The position numbers and the translations under genes were made by a program. Shown in pieces: positions 20,881-30,907 of a DNA stretch of 64,000 nucleotides. Each line of letters begins with the position of its first letter. Within the stretch, counting starts at the first letter, position 1. The notes under the pieces are model-generated. The model made no database searches. It was not told where the DNA came from and saw only the letters and a list, made by a program, of their open reading frames with translations. The DNA comes from Echiichthys vipera (lineage: Eukaryota; Chordata; Actinopteri; Perciformes; Trachinidae), in contig OY829646.1 in assembly GCA_963691815.1 (NCBI GenBank), forward strand, positions 4,389,152 through 4,453,151, read 5' to 3'.

Positions 20881-23390
20881 ATAGTAATGTAGTAAGGAGA
20901 GAAAGTAAACTTCAAAGCACAGAGATTCAGTTAGAAGCTCAAAAAGTACTGAGAGCTGAACACAGAGACTTTTAAAAACCTCTTTCTCTCTGCTCTCCTG
21001 CTCAGACATGAGTTGAGTCTCGTGAGTCTGAGAAGGAGGGTCATCACAGGTTGGCTGATTAAATGCAGCTTGTTCTCATCAAAGCAGGTATCTGATGCAA
21101 TACTCTTCAAATGTATTATCTTAAAATGCTTTTAGCAAAACAGTGATTTAATTTTATCTACTGATGTCAGAAAAAGCTAAATAATGACAGTAATGTGAGT
21201 TAGGCCTTTACTGTTTGCATTTATTTCTTCCCAAGGCCAGGAGAGACATGGGCCTTCTTTTAGTCAATCTGTGACCAGGGGAAGTGAATTCCATGTGTTG
21301 TGCATTTGGCTAAAAACACTTGTCAGCTCTTTTCTGCAGAGGGAAGATTGCTTCCTAATAATATGGTTTATGGGGCCAGTTTCTGTGGGCCTGTGTTGGA
21401 TGTTTCCATTTTAAACGTATCATTAGAGCCTGCTCTCTCCACATTTACTATCTTGCAGCAAAGCATGTGTTTAAATGTCAGTGTTTCCAACAGGACCACA
21501 TGAAATGAGGCTGCACTTCAGCACAGGGATGGGGTTGGGAATGGGGGAGGGGAGGAACAAGCAGAGGGGAAGAAACTGCTCTGTAATGACACACAGAAGA
21601 GGATTCTAAGCCAGGCTCATTCTTCATACACACAGTCAGTGTGTTTCTCAGTGCAGGTTTTTCATCTGCGCATGTGCCAGGGTTATAACTCCCCCTCCCC
21701 ACTATGAAATAGAATAAACCAGGAAGCAGCAGTGCCGAAAAACCACGTGAAAAAAACAACAACAATAGAGCGTTACCTTTAAACCAAGAAAGGACTTTGC
21801 AACGGCAAGTAACAGCCCTACCAAGAAGACCCGTTTCTGTCCAAAAGTCGGCTATTTGTGATTTTGACAAAGATGAACCGGAAAAAAAGCCGTAATCAGT
21901 CCAGCTGTATGTTGGTGGCGCTCCATCTACTGTACCGGAGGTAGAGTCATTTTCATTCAACCCCCTCTGATGTATACGTGGGAACTTCATCAATCAAACT
22001 GCATCATGGCAAAATGTGGTCCTGGAGACTCCTGGAGGAGGTTACCAAAAAGGTGGTTTGGAGTATTTGCCAGGTGTTTATGTCTGTCTGTTTCCCTGTC
22101 TGTCTGTGGACATATTTTGCAAGATACAGTCACAAAACTTTACAGATGTGTAGTTGAGAGCAATATGAAGGCTGAGTTTAAAAAACGGTGTAGTCTGAGT
22201 AATGGTGCTGGAAGTTGGGGGGTAGAAAGAAGGGCAGGGGCCCTGGACCCCAGCTTAACACCCCTGGCCCGATTTGCTGTTGGAGCTGTGTGATCCCATT
22301 GCAAGATGGTCCTTGGTTACAATTAGTTTAAAGGTGTTTCTTTGTAACCATTGTGAAGTCCACTTTCTTTCTTCACAGAACAAAATGAATTCCCCCTTCA
22401 ACAACACATGCAGCTCACAACAGGAGATTTTCCGTCTAAGGTGTGTTCTCACATACTGGAAATACATACAATACAATGTATGCTACATGTCATTTTATAG
22501 AAGTTTCTTTTACAGCCAGCGTGGTCCAATTCTGTCGCTCTGCAAAAGCAAGAACAGTATTGCAGATAAAATGATATTCTAACTCAGATTTTCTGCATCA
22601 CAAACTGAAGGCAGTAGGTTCACATGGTGATGAGTACAGTTTGCACTACTGTAATATCATGGCTTCATTCTACGGCATTCCTAACGTATGACGTAAGGTT
22701 TGTAGTAGTTTTTAAAAACTGATTTAAATCCAAAACTTTGAACATCACCTGCTCTGGATGAGGTTGGCTTCAGGCTCAACGCACCTCACTAACCCATTCT
22801 CCTCCCTTCATCGTACGCCTCTCTGACATTGTTTGTATATGTTTATGTTCTGCCATACTGCCTCACCACAGGTTTACTGTGTGTAATTAGAACAGAGACA
22901 ATTAGTCCTTTAATCATTTAACCCGCTGATGGAGAGAAAAATAAACTATTCTCTTAATTTATGAGTATTTGTTGCTATTTTCTGTTGTAGTTTATTTTTT
23001 AAAAATAATTTGATGACATCACTGTATGCTTTACAAAATGATGGACAGTTTTCATAATTTTCTGACGCTTCAATAAGTTATTAATCAATTAATAGAAATA
23101 TATTATATAAATTACAATTTTAAATTATTAAATTAAGAGACACCTTTGCCTAGTTGATAGTCAAGCCAACATATTTCTTTGGGAATGCAGTTTTCTAAAA
23201 GCTTTTACAATTTAACTACATTTTTAAAAATAAACATGTTTAATGTAAAGCTGCACAGATTAAGCAATGAATGTTGTCAGCTATTTCAATAATCTCCAAA
23301 TATTTGTTCTAACAGAGTTATCAGTTTAGGTAGTTTTTCAAAGAGAAACATTCTGATAAATAATAGCTCAAATACAAGTTTTGAGTGTGG
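20881..23390. other. Mostly unique sequence, no gene seen
   Basis: A 171-codon open frame on the minus strand at 21478-21993 has no domain I recognise and no splice context; I do not call it a gene. Around 22880-22930 the text has several TAAT-core words (GTAATTAG, CAATTAG, TTAATCA) and could be regulatory. Confidence 0.4.
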
Positions 23391-23569
23391 CCGGTGGTAC
23401 AGTGGTTAGGGCAGTCACCCCATGTAAAGAGGTTGAAGGTCCTTTAGGCAGGGGCTGCGGGTTCAACTCCGACCTGCGGCCCTTTGCTGCATGTCTCCCC
23501 CTCTCTATCACCCCATTTCTGTATATACATCTGTCCTGAATAATAAAAGGCTAGAAAAACTGCCAAAAG
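23391..23569 (+). mobile_element. tRNA-derived SINE, copy 1
   Basis: A-box-like 'ggtacagtggttagggcag', B-box-like 'gggttcaactccgac', then the family-typical 'ggccctttgctgcatgtct', a CT-rich stretch, AATAAAAGG and the tail 'aactgccaaaaga'. Siblings are at 34051, 44653, 49520 and 52583. Confidence 0.75.
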
Positions 23570-23984
23570 AACTTAATTCATCATTTAGTCTTAAAATAGA
23601 AGTGACTGGCAAATGATCATTACAAATTCCCGTGGTGTCGTAAAATGTCTAGTTTTGTTCAAGCAAAAGTCCAAAACCCAAACCCATCTCTAGCCAGAAG
23701 AAGCAGATTGTGGTTGTATAAGAATAGGTCACACAGCACTTGTAATTAGTGATGAGCCAAGCCAAGTCCCCCCTCTGTGTGACCGCATCAGCCTACACTC
23801 AATAATTAGGCCACAGTGATAATCCTGCTGCCTCCAAGCTTCTGTTAGGAAACAAGAGAGGTCAAATGTTCAGAAAACTATTAGAGTTGAGCAGTGGAGA
23901 GCAGCCTCCCTGCTTGCGACTGTGCGCTCCCTCCAACAGCAGAAGCAAACACATCAGGTCAGGAAGAACACGAGAAGCACACAC
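23570..23984. other. Intergenic sequence downstream of mex3b
   Basis: No gene. Around 23790-23870 the sequence looks unique and balanced (for example 'ctcaataattaggccacag') and might be a conserved non-coding element; this is only a guess. Confidence 0.35.
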
Positions 23985-25326
23985 ATCGTCAATGTACCAT
24001 TTTTATTGGACTTATATAGAAATACTTAAAAAAAACATGAAGTAGCACCATTACTTAAGTTTGACTTTTTATCATGTATAACTTTAAATGTCAGAAAAAT
24101 AAACTCTTGATACATTTTTCAAATCTTGTCTCAGCAAATATAATATTAGTATTTGACCATGAGGTTAAAGGCCATTTATCATAAAATAAAATATACTTTG
24201 TTCTTAAACTTTGCTCAATAAAGTACATTTACGCTCAAGTAACTTCACCTACATATACATAAACAAGTGGTAAACAAATGTAGTAAAATAGAAATACTAA
24301 AACTATAGTGGTGCAACAGAAGCCTGTAATTCCCACTGGAATCTAATTCATACAAATTTTTTAGAAAGCATAAACGGTTTCTTTGTGTTCAACTTACTAA
24401 GTTTTGTACATTTCAATGTTTCATAATAATATAGAATAAAATATGCTTTATATTACTGAATAAAAAATATGCTGGGTGAAGCAGATTTAAAAGACATTTT
24501 TTGCTGAACCTATAAAAACTCCATCCCAACAGAATACTGTCAAATACAATACACATTTTGTGGACTTGGATTTCCTCCCACAGTCGTGTGATATTAAAAT
24601 AATACAGTGATCGATGCCATAAGGCCATACTAAAAAATAAACAATATTTCAACCCAGCTACAAAAAGTTCACTGAACTTAAATTAAAATATCTGTAAACA
24701 TCTTTGCAATAAGAAATATAATCTTTCAAGTCAAAAAAGAATAAAATACTTCAATCTGTAGTAATGTCATTTAAAACTTTCAACTTGTGGAAATTGATTC
24801 TATACATATATATGTAGGATATGTTGTTGCTCTCCCTCCTGTGGTTTCTGACCTCCAGCTGCAGTATCTTTGTAAGTCAATAGTCCTGTTTGTCCGGAAG
24901 CCCTCCGTGTTTCCCAGCCATGGCCTCCCTTCTTACTACATTCGATTGGCAAAACTGGAGGGCTCAGCCAGCTAACAGTCTACAGTTTGACCCACGTACC
25001 TACGTCCTGACCCCACTGTGTCTCTTCACTTCATAAATATAGGGTACAATTTACTAGATCTATTGATTACTATGCTGTAATATTTAAAACATGCACATAG
25101 ATGTTGAAAATATTTCCCCAAGCTACAGTATATAATTAACAACTACTACGGAGCCCAAAAGGGTGTCTGTCCCTTCTTCTGGATACTGCAGCCTCTTACA
25201 TACATATGTATATCTATATACACTTTCCAGACTGATGATTGATGATCCCATTAAAGCAGTATGAGGAGTCTATTTGTTGCCATCGTTGTCTGCCTCGCTG
25301 ATGAGACAGTCAGAGAGTTACACTTC
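23985..25326 (-). other. mex3b: Probable mex3b 3'UTR
   Basis: About 1.3 kb following the mex3b stop with no competing gene and no recognised repeat. It is AU-rich near its distal end. A canonical AATAAA lies at 24002-24007. MEX3 genes are known for long 3'UTRs; the extent here is inferred. Confidence 0.5.
24002..24007 (-). terminator. mex3b: Candidate mex3b poly(A) signal
   Basis: AATAAA on the minus strand, 1.3 kb after the stop. A more distal AATAAA near 22993 is an alternative. Confidence 0.4.
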
Positions 25327-26723
25327 TTATGAAAATATACGAATAGCCTGAGTGACGCCGGTGTTGCAGACGGGGCATTTGGGTTCGTTCCTCTCGCAGA
25401 TACGATTGGCACATTCCATACAGAAGAGGTTGTGCCCACAGGGGACCAGGGCAGCGATGACCTCACTCTCGAAGCACACTGAACAGTCGCGGCTTCCTTT
25501 TCGGCTGGTGCTGGAGGAGGTGGAGGAGGAGGAGGAGGAGGAGCACGAGGCGGAGGAGTCGCACAGAACCCCGGGGAGGTGAGGGCCTGGCAGGGAGGTG
25601 ATAGTGCAGGAATAACCAGGGAAACTGAGAGGGCCTCCGCCTGGGTCGCTGCACACCCTCCGAGCTAACGGGTGCTCGCTGGGGCCTCCGTTTTGGCTGT
25701 GGAGGGGAGGTGACAGTCTGGGATGTGGGGTACAACCATTAACCCTTCTCTGACTCGCCACTATCCCGTTGGCATTATTGGGGGTGTTGGTGGGGAATAT
25801 GGCTGAGGTGGGGGAGCTTCCTCCGGTGGAGGAGGGGGTCATGCGACTGTCGTACTGGGACCACAGGAGACCTGGGGGGGTTGATGCTGTGTCAAACCCT
25901 GACGGGGAGTCAAAAGTCTGATCAGTGCAGTCGGGCGAGATCACCTCACTTCCGTAAATAAATCCATTGCCGTTGGTGTTTACATTGATGTTATTGTTAT
26001 TGTTGTTGCCATTGTTGTTTGTGGTGGTGTAGCTGAGTGCGGGGCTGGGTGGGCTGTAGTCGGCCATACGTGAGCCGTTGTTACCAAAGTAAGAATCTGT
26101 GGAGGCACTGCCCAGGGAGGAGGACGAGTCATTGCGGTAGTTGGAGAATGGTTTGCGCACTGAGGTGGGGGTCATCCCGGCACTGGGCTTGGACCACAGG
26201 GTGACGTGCCCATGCAGATCAAAACCCACATCAGTCCCATTGGCGTGAAAGTCGTTTTCATCCTGAAGCTCGATAAGGCCCCCCGTCCTCATGGCGATGT
26301 GGGCTTCAATCTCTTCGCGTGCTCTGTCCACATTCTCCGGCATCCCCGTCACCTCAAACACTGGCTCCTTGTCTCTGCTGGGCGTAACGATGTAGGTGTG
26401 GGTCTGCTGCTGGATGCGCTTGATGGTGGCCCCCTTGGGACCTACAACCAGCCCCACAACACGATATGGAACCCGCACCTGGATGGTGGTCTGTCCAGGC
26501 AGGTTAGGTGGTCCAGGGACTGGGGTTCCGCTCCCGTTTGGGCTTGTGTTCTTGTTCCTGGAGGCTCGGATCATGGAGAAGTGCTCTGCAGCAGAGATGA
26601 TCTCCCTCCTGGCCATGGCAACATCCTCCCTCCTGCCTGTCACCACAAAAACAGGCTCCTCGCCTCGAACTGGGGTCTTGATGTAGGTGTTGGTCTTTGC
26701 TCGCAGTGCTTTGATCTTGCAAC
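25327..26723 (-). CDS. mex3b: mex3b coding exon 2
   Basis: 1,397 bp from a 'cccag' acceptor (AG at 26725-26724) to TAA at 25327. It carries the rest of KH1 from Cys75 on, all of KH2, the low-complexity linker and the RING. The (GAG)n-like run near 25516-25540 on the plus strand encodes the Ser-rich tract. Confidence 0.95.
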
Positions 26724-29285
26724 CTGGGGCATGGAGACAAAAGACCAGAGTGAGGACAGGATCCAAAATAACAGCTCAAAATATGTCATGTGTGAAACCA
26801 TTACTTCTGGACTATTCAAAACAGCTGCTCGATGTTTATTATTGTTTCTCAAAAGGCCAGTGGCCTCAGAAATCGGATGAAACCACCCTTTTGGAGAAGA
26901 ACAAATTCAAACCACATGCTGCACCACCACCAAACATACAGCAGGACAAAAATAACTCACAAAGGAAAGCTCCCTTCTGGGCATGTGATCCCTGTTCCTT
27001 TACCACAATATTGGTGGCATCTACAACAGCCTCCGTTAGACTCTTTATCTCTATTTTACACTAAGAGCACTATGGCACACACACACCTTTATCAAAATGG
27101 GACAGGCTGAGGAAACATCCAGAGCAGAATGACATAATTAGCAGAGCCAAGCCAGTAGAGTGGGAGAGGTTGATGTAAGCAGGGATGAAGAGGAGGGTAT
27201 AGCACTTAAACCAGCCTATTTAAATCACTGAATTAATAATAAATTCGCATCAAACTGATTGGAGGTTAAATGAGGATAGGGTCTTTTCCAGTAGAGGCTC
27301 CCTTCCTTTTAATAATTCCAGAGATCACGTTTAATCCACTACTTACTTTCTCATTTATAACCTGATGTAACCTGACAAAGGGTTATATCAGGTGGTGAAG
27401 GGTGTCTGTTGAAAATAGATCTGCCACCACAAATGTCCCACTGTAGTCGCTTTAAAGTGGAGGGTGGGAGGTTGTGGTTCCTTTGTTTTTCTGGGAGCAG
27501 CAGCAGCAGCATTACAGGGAGGGGAGAAGATTCCGCATATGTAACCAGGCACCGAGTACCGCCCTCCAGCTCTGCAGCTTGAAGACTGTCAGCTCTGTCC
27601 GTGCTGCTCTGGGGCGTCTGCTGTCCGTGGCAGGGAAAGATTGTGACCTAATTCGATCCCGCACATCTCATTGTCATAATCACGAAATAAGGCTGGGGAT
27701 TGATTTTCAAAAGCCAAAGAAACACCTGGAGTCAGTGCGATACAGTGTTCGTCTGAGCTACATAACGTTAAGGATTCAAATAACCTGTCAAGTCAGTGGC
27801 CATTGCTGCACTTAAAGGTGAAATTCCGGCATTAAATTACCCTAGGGTCTTTTTTGACAGATACACCCATCAAATAAGCCATTACGACATTTTTTTTTCC
27901 ATGCAACAACTATTAAAGGAGAAATCCCGGACAGTCGCTAACACCCGAATGCTGCTAAAACTGATTAGCTCGGGGAAGCCTGTTGAAGGCATTATAACAT
28001 CCTTTTAAACCACTAATACTGATGAAATAACAGCAAACCTCTGCAGTGGCATAAGAAAAGTCCCTACACAGAAAACAAGGCACCAACAACGTAGTTAGAG
28101 AACCCAGAATTTATTAAGAGTGTTTTAAAGACTTACCAACTGGCCCCTGTACCAGCTCCTCTCATAGTAAAGTCCATTCAAGTGGATTACCAAAGTCAAT
28201 CCAAAAGGAAGGAGCCCATTAGTGCTTTGTTTTATGTGTAAGGAGTCTTATCGTGCTGCTGCAGAGGTTTGGTGTTATTTTGAGCAGTATTAGTGGTTAA
28301 AAAAGACACTTTAATGCCTTCACCGCACTACCCCAAGCGAATTAGTGTTAGCCGCATTCAGGTGTTAGTGACTCTCCTGGATTTCGCTGTTAATAGTCGT
28401 TACACAAAAAATTGCCTCAATGGCTTGTTTGATGAGTGTCTTTTCCATAATTCCTGGGATGATTCTACGCCGGAATTTCACTTTAAACCACAGGTTAGGA
28501 TGAACCAACGATTGAGCTTAGAAACAGGGAGTGAGTTTAGCCTCTGTATTGCTGCTCTCTTTCCTCAAAACGAATCTCTATTCAAATATCTACTATATCT
28601 TGTGTATTTACATTGATAAACACGCCAGACAGCATGATTTAGTGACGGCTCAGAGTTGTTTCGGGCACTTTAACAGCTTGGCATTTATAGAAGCATTGCT
28701 TATATGTCAACTTTTTGAACGTGCCCATGCTGCTCGCTGCCGCCCACTGCTGTGCCAGTCCAGAGAAGGAACAATGAGACTAACGGGCGACACGCGAACA
28801 CAAGTTCACTGTTCCAATCCATTGGGATTAAAGATGCCGAATCCACGCGTGGTTTCTACACGTTTCGATATTATTTGTTCAAAAGCAGTTGAAGCGCTCG
28901 AGCAGACCCACGAGACTGCTGTGTTTCCTCCAACGGGCGAAAAAGGAGCTGTGGACGGGCTCCTACCTGGAGTGTTTGGGGTCGTGCTCGTGTCCTGCTC
29001 GGCTCTAACACAAGACTTACACATCATCACTGAAGAGTGTAGAAAAGAGAGAGAGAAACACACACCCTGTCTGCCCACAATCTCGGCCACATGCTCGGAG
29101 CTGGGGACCGGGACGCATTCCGTCATGTTGACGCTCTTTCTTCGCGGCTCCTGGTTGTCGTACAGGGCGTTCTCGTCGTTGTCCAAGCCGAGCAGGGAGA
29201 GCTGGTCCAGGGCGATCTGCAGGGCTCTCTGTTCGTCCAGTGCATCTCCCTGGACACCGCTGTCGGCGAAGAGCGAGCTGGGCAT
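25327..29285 (-). CDS. mex3b: mex3b, RNA-binding KH-KH-RING protein (two coding exons)
   Basis: Joined exons 29066-29285 and 25327-26723 give 538 residues. The start MPSSLFAD and the end VTQAIRIFS are the MEX3B hallmarks. A leucine-rich segment (about 16-35, LDEQRALQIALDQLSLLGLD) looks like a CRM1-type export signal. KH1 spans about 56-118 with GxxG at 71-74 (GRQG). KH2 spans about 155-216 with GPKG at 168-171. Then come an Asn-rich tract (309-326), a candidate 14-3-3 motif RVCSDP (Ser432), a Ser-rich tract (461-480) and a C3HC4 RING (Cys487, 490, 502, His504, Cys508, 511, 523, 526). MEX3 proteins bind mRNA through the KH domains, act in RNA granules and post-transcriptional control, and may ubiquitinate through the RING. 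Paralogues mex3a, c and d are less likely given both termini. No defect seen. Confidence 0.95.
26724..29065 (-). other. mex3b: mex3b intron 1
   Basis: 2,342 bp, GT-AG, phase 1, inserted within the Gly74 codon at the GxxG loop of KH1. It contains a 667 bp TTAA-flanked foldback element (27816-28482). The rest shows no coding signal. Confidence 0.9.
27816..28482. mobile_element. TTAA-flanked foldback (long inverted repeat) element, copy 1
   Basis: Ends AGGTGAAATTCCGGC and GCCGGAATTTCACT are inverted and flanked by TTAA (27812-27815 and 28483-28486). The two arms, each about 250-275 bp, are diverged reverse complements of one another ('gattagctcgggg' against 'ccccaagcgaattag', 'cctctgcagtgg' against 'ctgctgcagagg'), leaving a centre of about 120 bp at roughly 28088-28222. 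The transcript of either strand could form a long hairpin. TTAA flanks suggest a piggyBac-mobilised MITE, but no transposase is present. It lies in the mex3b intron; the second copy is at 41954-42560. Confidence 0.65.
29066..29285 (-). CDS. mex3b: mex3b coding exon 1
   Basis: 220 bp from the ATG at 29285-29283 to a GT donor at 29065-29064, encoding residues 1-73 plus the first base of Gly74. The ATG is chosen because MPSSLFAD matches the family start; upstream in-frame codons lack similarity. KSVNMTECVPVPSSEHVAEI is the invariant lead-in to KH1. Confidence 0.93.
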
Positions 29286-29880
29286 CTCTGCGACTGTGCA
29301 GCGGTGCAGGCTCGGGTAAAAGGAAGGAGGGTGAAGAAGGAGTGATAAGGGGTTAAAGAAAGGAGAGGGGAGGTGAAGGGGAGAGGCACCGTACCAGGTT
29401 TTCAAAGACAACTGGTCAGTGCAAATAATTCAGTGCCGCTGAGGGGAAGGAGGGGGGGAACAAAAACAGAGCAAGGAGCTACAAAAAACATCCACCCCCT
29501 TTGTTCTCCCGATAGTAACTGGATGTCCCGGTCCGAGCCGATCCGGGCTGTGCTGCTGCACGGAAAGACGGGGACGGAAAAGCGTGTTTATTCCAGAGCC
29601 GGCGGTTGCAGATATTGCTAATATTCCTCCCTGACAAAGGGCCCCTCCCCGGCTGTCTTCCCTCAGGTCCTCCGGTGCTTCTGTCTGAGTTTTTGCAGAG
29701 CCAGACAGAGAGATGTGCGGTTGACGTCACCGCCTGGGCAGGGACGATGCGGTGCTGCGAGCTCATTTGCACATCCGCGAGCTGATTGGATAGACGGGCG
29801 ATGAGTGGGCGGGGTTGGTCCAAAGACACGCCCCTTCTTTGTTCCCAGTCTGTCTTTGTCTCTCACTCTATTTGCTCTTA
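29286..29880 (-). promoter_or_regulatory. mex3b: mex3b 5'UTR and promoter region
   Basis: GC- and CpG-rich stretch upstream of the start codon. On the minus strand an inverted CCAAT box (ATTGG on plus, 29785-29789) and a GC box (GGGCGGGGT, 29807-29815) lie about 500 bp upstream of the ATG. No convincing TATA box. The transcription start probably lies somewhere in 29500-29780. Confidence 0.5.
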
Positions 29881-30306
29881 ACGCTTCTATATGATCTTTT
29901 ATTGGTTTGACATGTACAGTATGTATTGTCACATACAGTTGGAAGTCACAACAAATGTAAAATGAACTCAATAAATCAAGACACATATTTATGGACAAAA
30001 TCTGTATGTTTTTCCTCCAGGATATAAAGAATGTTCAAAAAGCTCACATATTTTTTGTTGTGTTTAAGATACCTTCTCTCCCTTTATAACCATAGACTGT
30101 ATAATAGGAAGTGCCTGACACCAGCATTGTTTTTCATTTATGACAGGGGGGCGACTCCACTGGCTCCAGTGTATAAAAGTCAATGAGAAAATAGGTGCGT
30201 TTCCATTAGGGTCAAATGTGGCCGCTGGGAAAGTTTCAGGCCACGCCCTCCAAATGGCCGCTCACTTGCTGTGTTTCCATTAAAAAAAAGGCCCCAGAGG
30301 GATTTG
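29881..30306. other. Spacer with repeat words, no gene
   Basis: Contains 'ccatagactgtataatagg' and 'ggctccagtgtataaaagtc', words from a fish dispersed repeat also seen near 34022 and 62080. Confidence 0.35.
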
Positions 30307-30904
30307 GGGCGCACTCACACTGTCCATCCGCGCTTTAGGGTACTTGTCGCCCCCTCCCTCTCCCCCCACTCCCCCTAGGCCCGTTTGTACTCACACTACC
30401 TGGGCCTCGGCGAATGCTTCTTGCCTGCCTATACGTCATCACGCCGTAACACGTCACACGCATTGACTGACGTCATCGCAATGCGTCGCTTTGTTTACAA
30501 ATCTTTCCACAGACCTCTGAGTTTTTGTGCGTCTTGTCCAACTGTTTTTGAATATTTTCATATGACCAAATCTGCAGTAAACACTCCACCTCCGCATCAC
30601 ACCAACGTGAACCTTTCGCCGCCATTGTTTTAAATGTCCGCGCATGGTCCGTCCTTCTTTTTTCTATGTCCCAACAGGGGCACATAAAATGACGTCAGAA
30701 GCGCCGTAGGCCTCGTGCTCGTACATGTGCGCACGCTCGTGCTAGTACATGTGCAAACGTGCTTTACAAAAGCCCACCTCTCCCAAACGGGCTGTGGACA
30801 GCAAGCGTACCACTCCTAGGCACGGTACGGTTGCACTCACACTGGTCAAACAAACTAGTGAAACGTGCTTGGGTACGGTACGGATGGACAGTGTGAGTGC
30901 GCCC
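30307..30904 (-). mobile_element. Harbinger-like MITE with SANT-like frame, second locus
   Basis: Left end GGGCGCACTCACACTGTCCA matches the reversed right end perfectly for 24 bp. The right flank is TTA; the left is TTG, probably a mutated duplication. A minus-strand frame from about 30618 reads AAKGSRWCDAEVECLLQIWS and continues in KQLDKTHKNSEVCGKICKQ, extending the SANT-like match. About 30720-30760 repeats 'tcgtacatgtgc' words, as in the sibling at 16386. Confidence 0.7.
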
Positions 30905-30907
30905 TTA

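Noticed and set aside
21478..21993. 171-codon minus-strand open frame
   Set aside because: No domain recognised, hydrophobic middle looks accidental, no splice or promoter context; probably chance or repeat-derived.
23391..23480. Possible tRNA gene (A- and B-box-like text)
   Set aside because: No cloverleaf could be drawn and the sequence continues into a SINE body with an A-rich tail; several siblings exist in the window.
26206..26880. 224-codon plus-strand frame opposite mex3b
   Set aside because: It is antisense to the KH-coding exon, whose codon bias keeps the opposite strand open; the mex3b reading is unambiguous.
28531..29319. 262-codon plus-strand frame across mex3b exon 1
   Set aside because: Antisense to exon 1 and its intron; no independent support.
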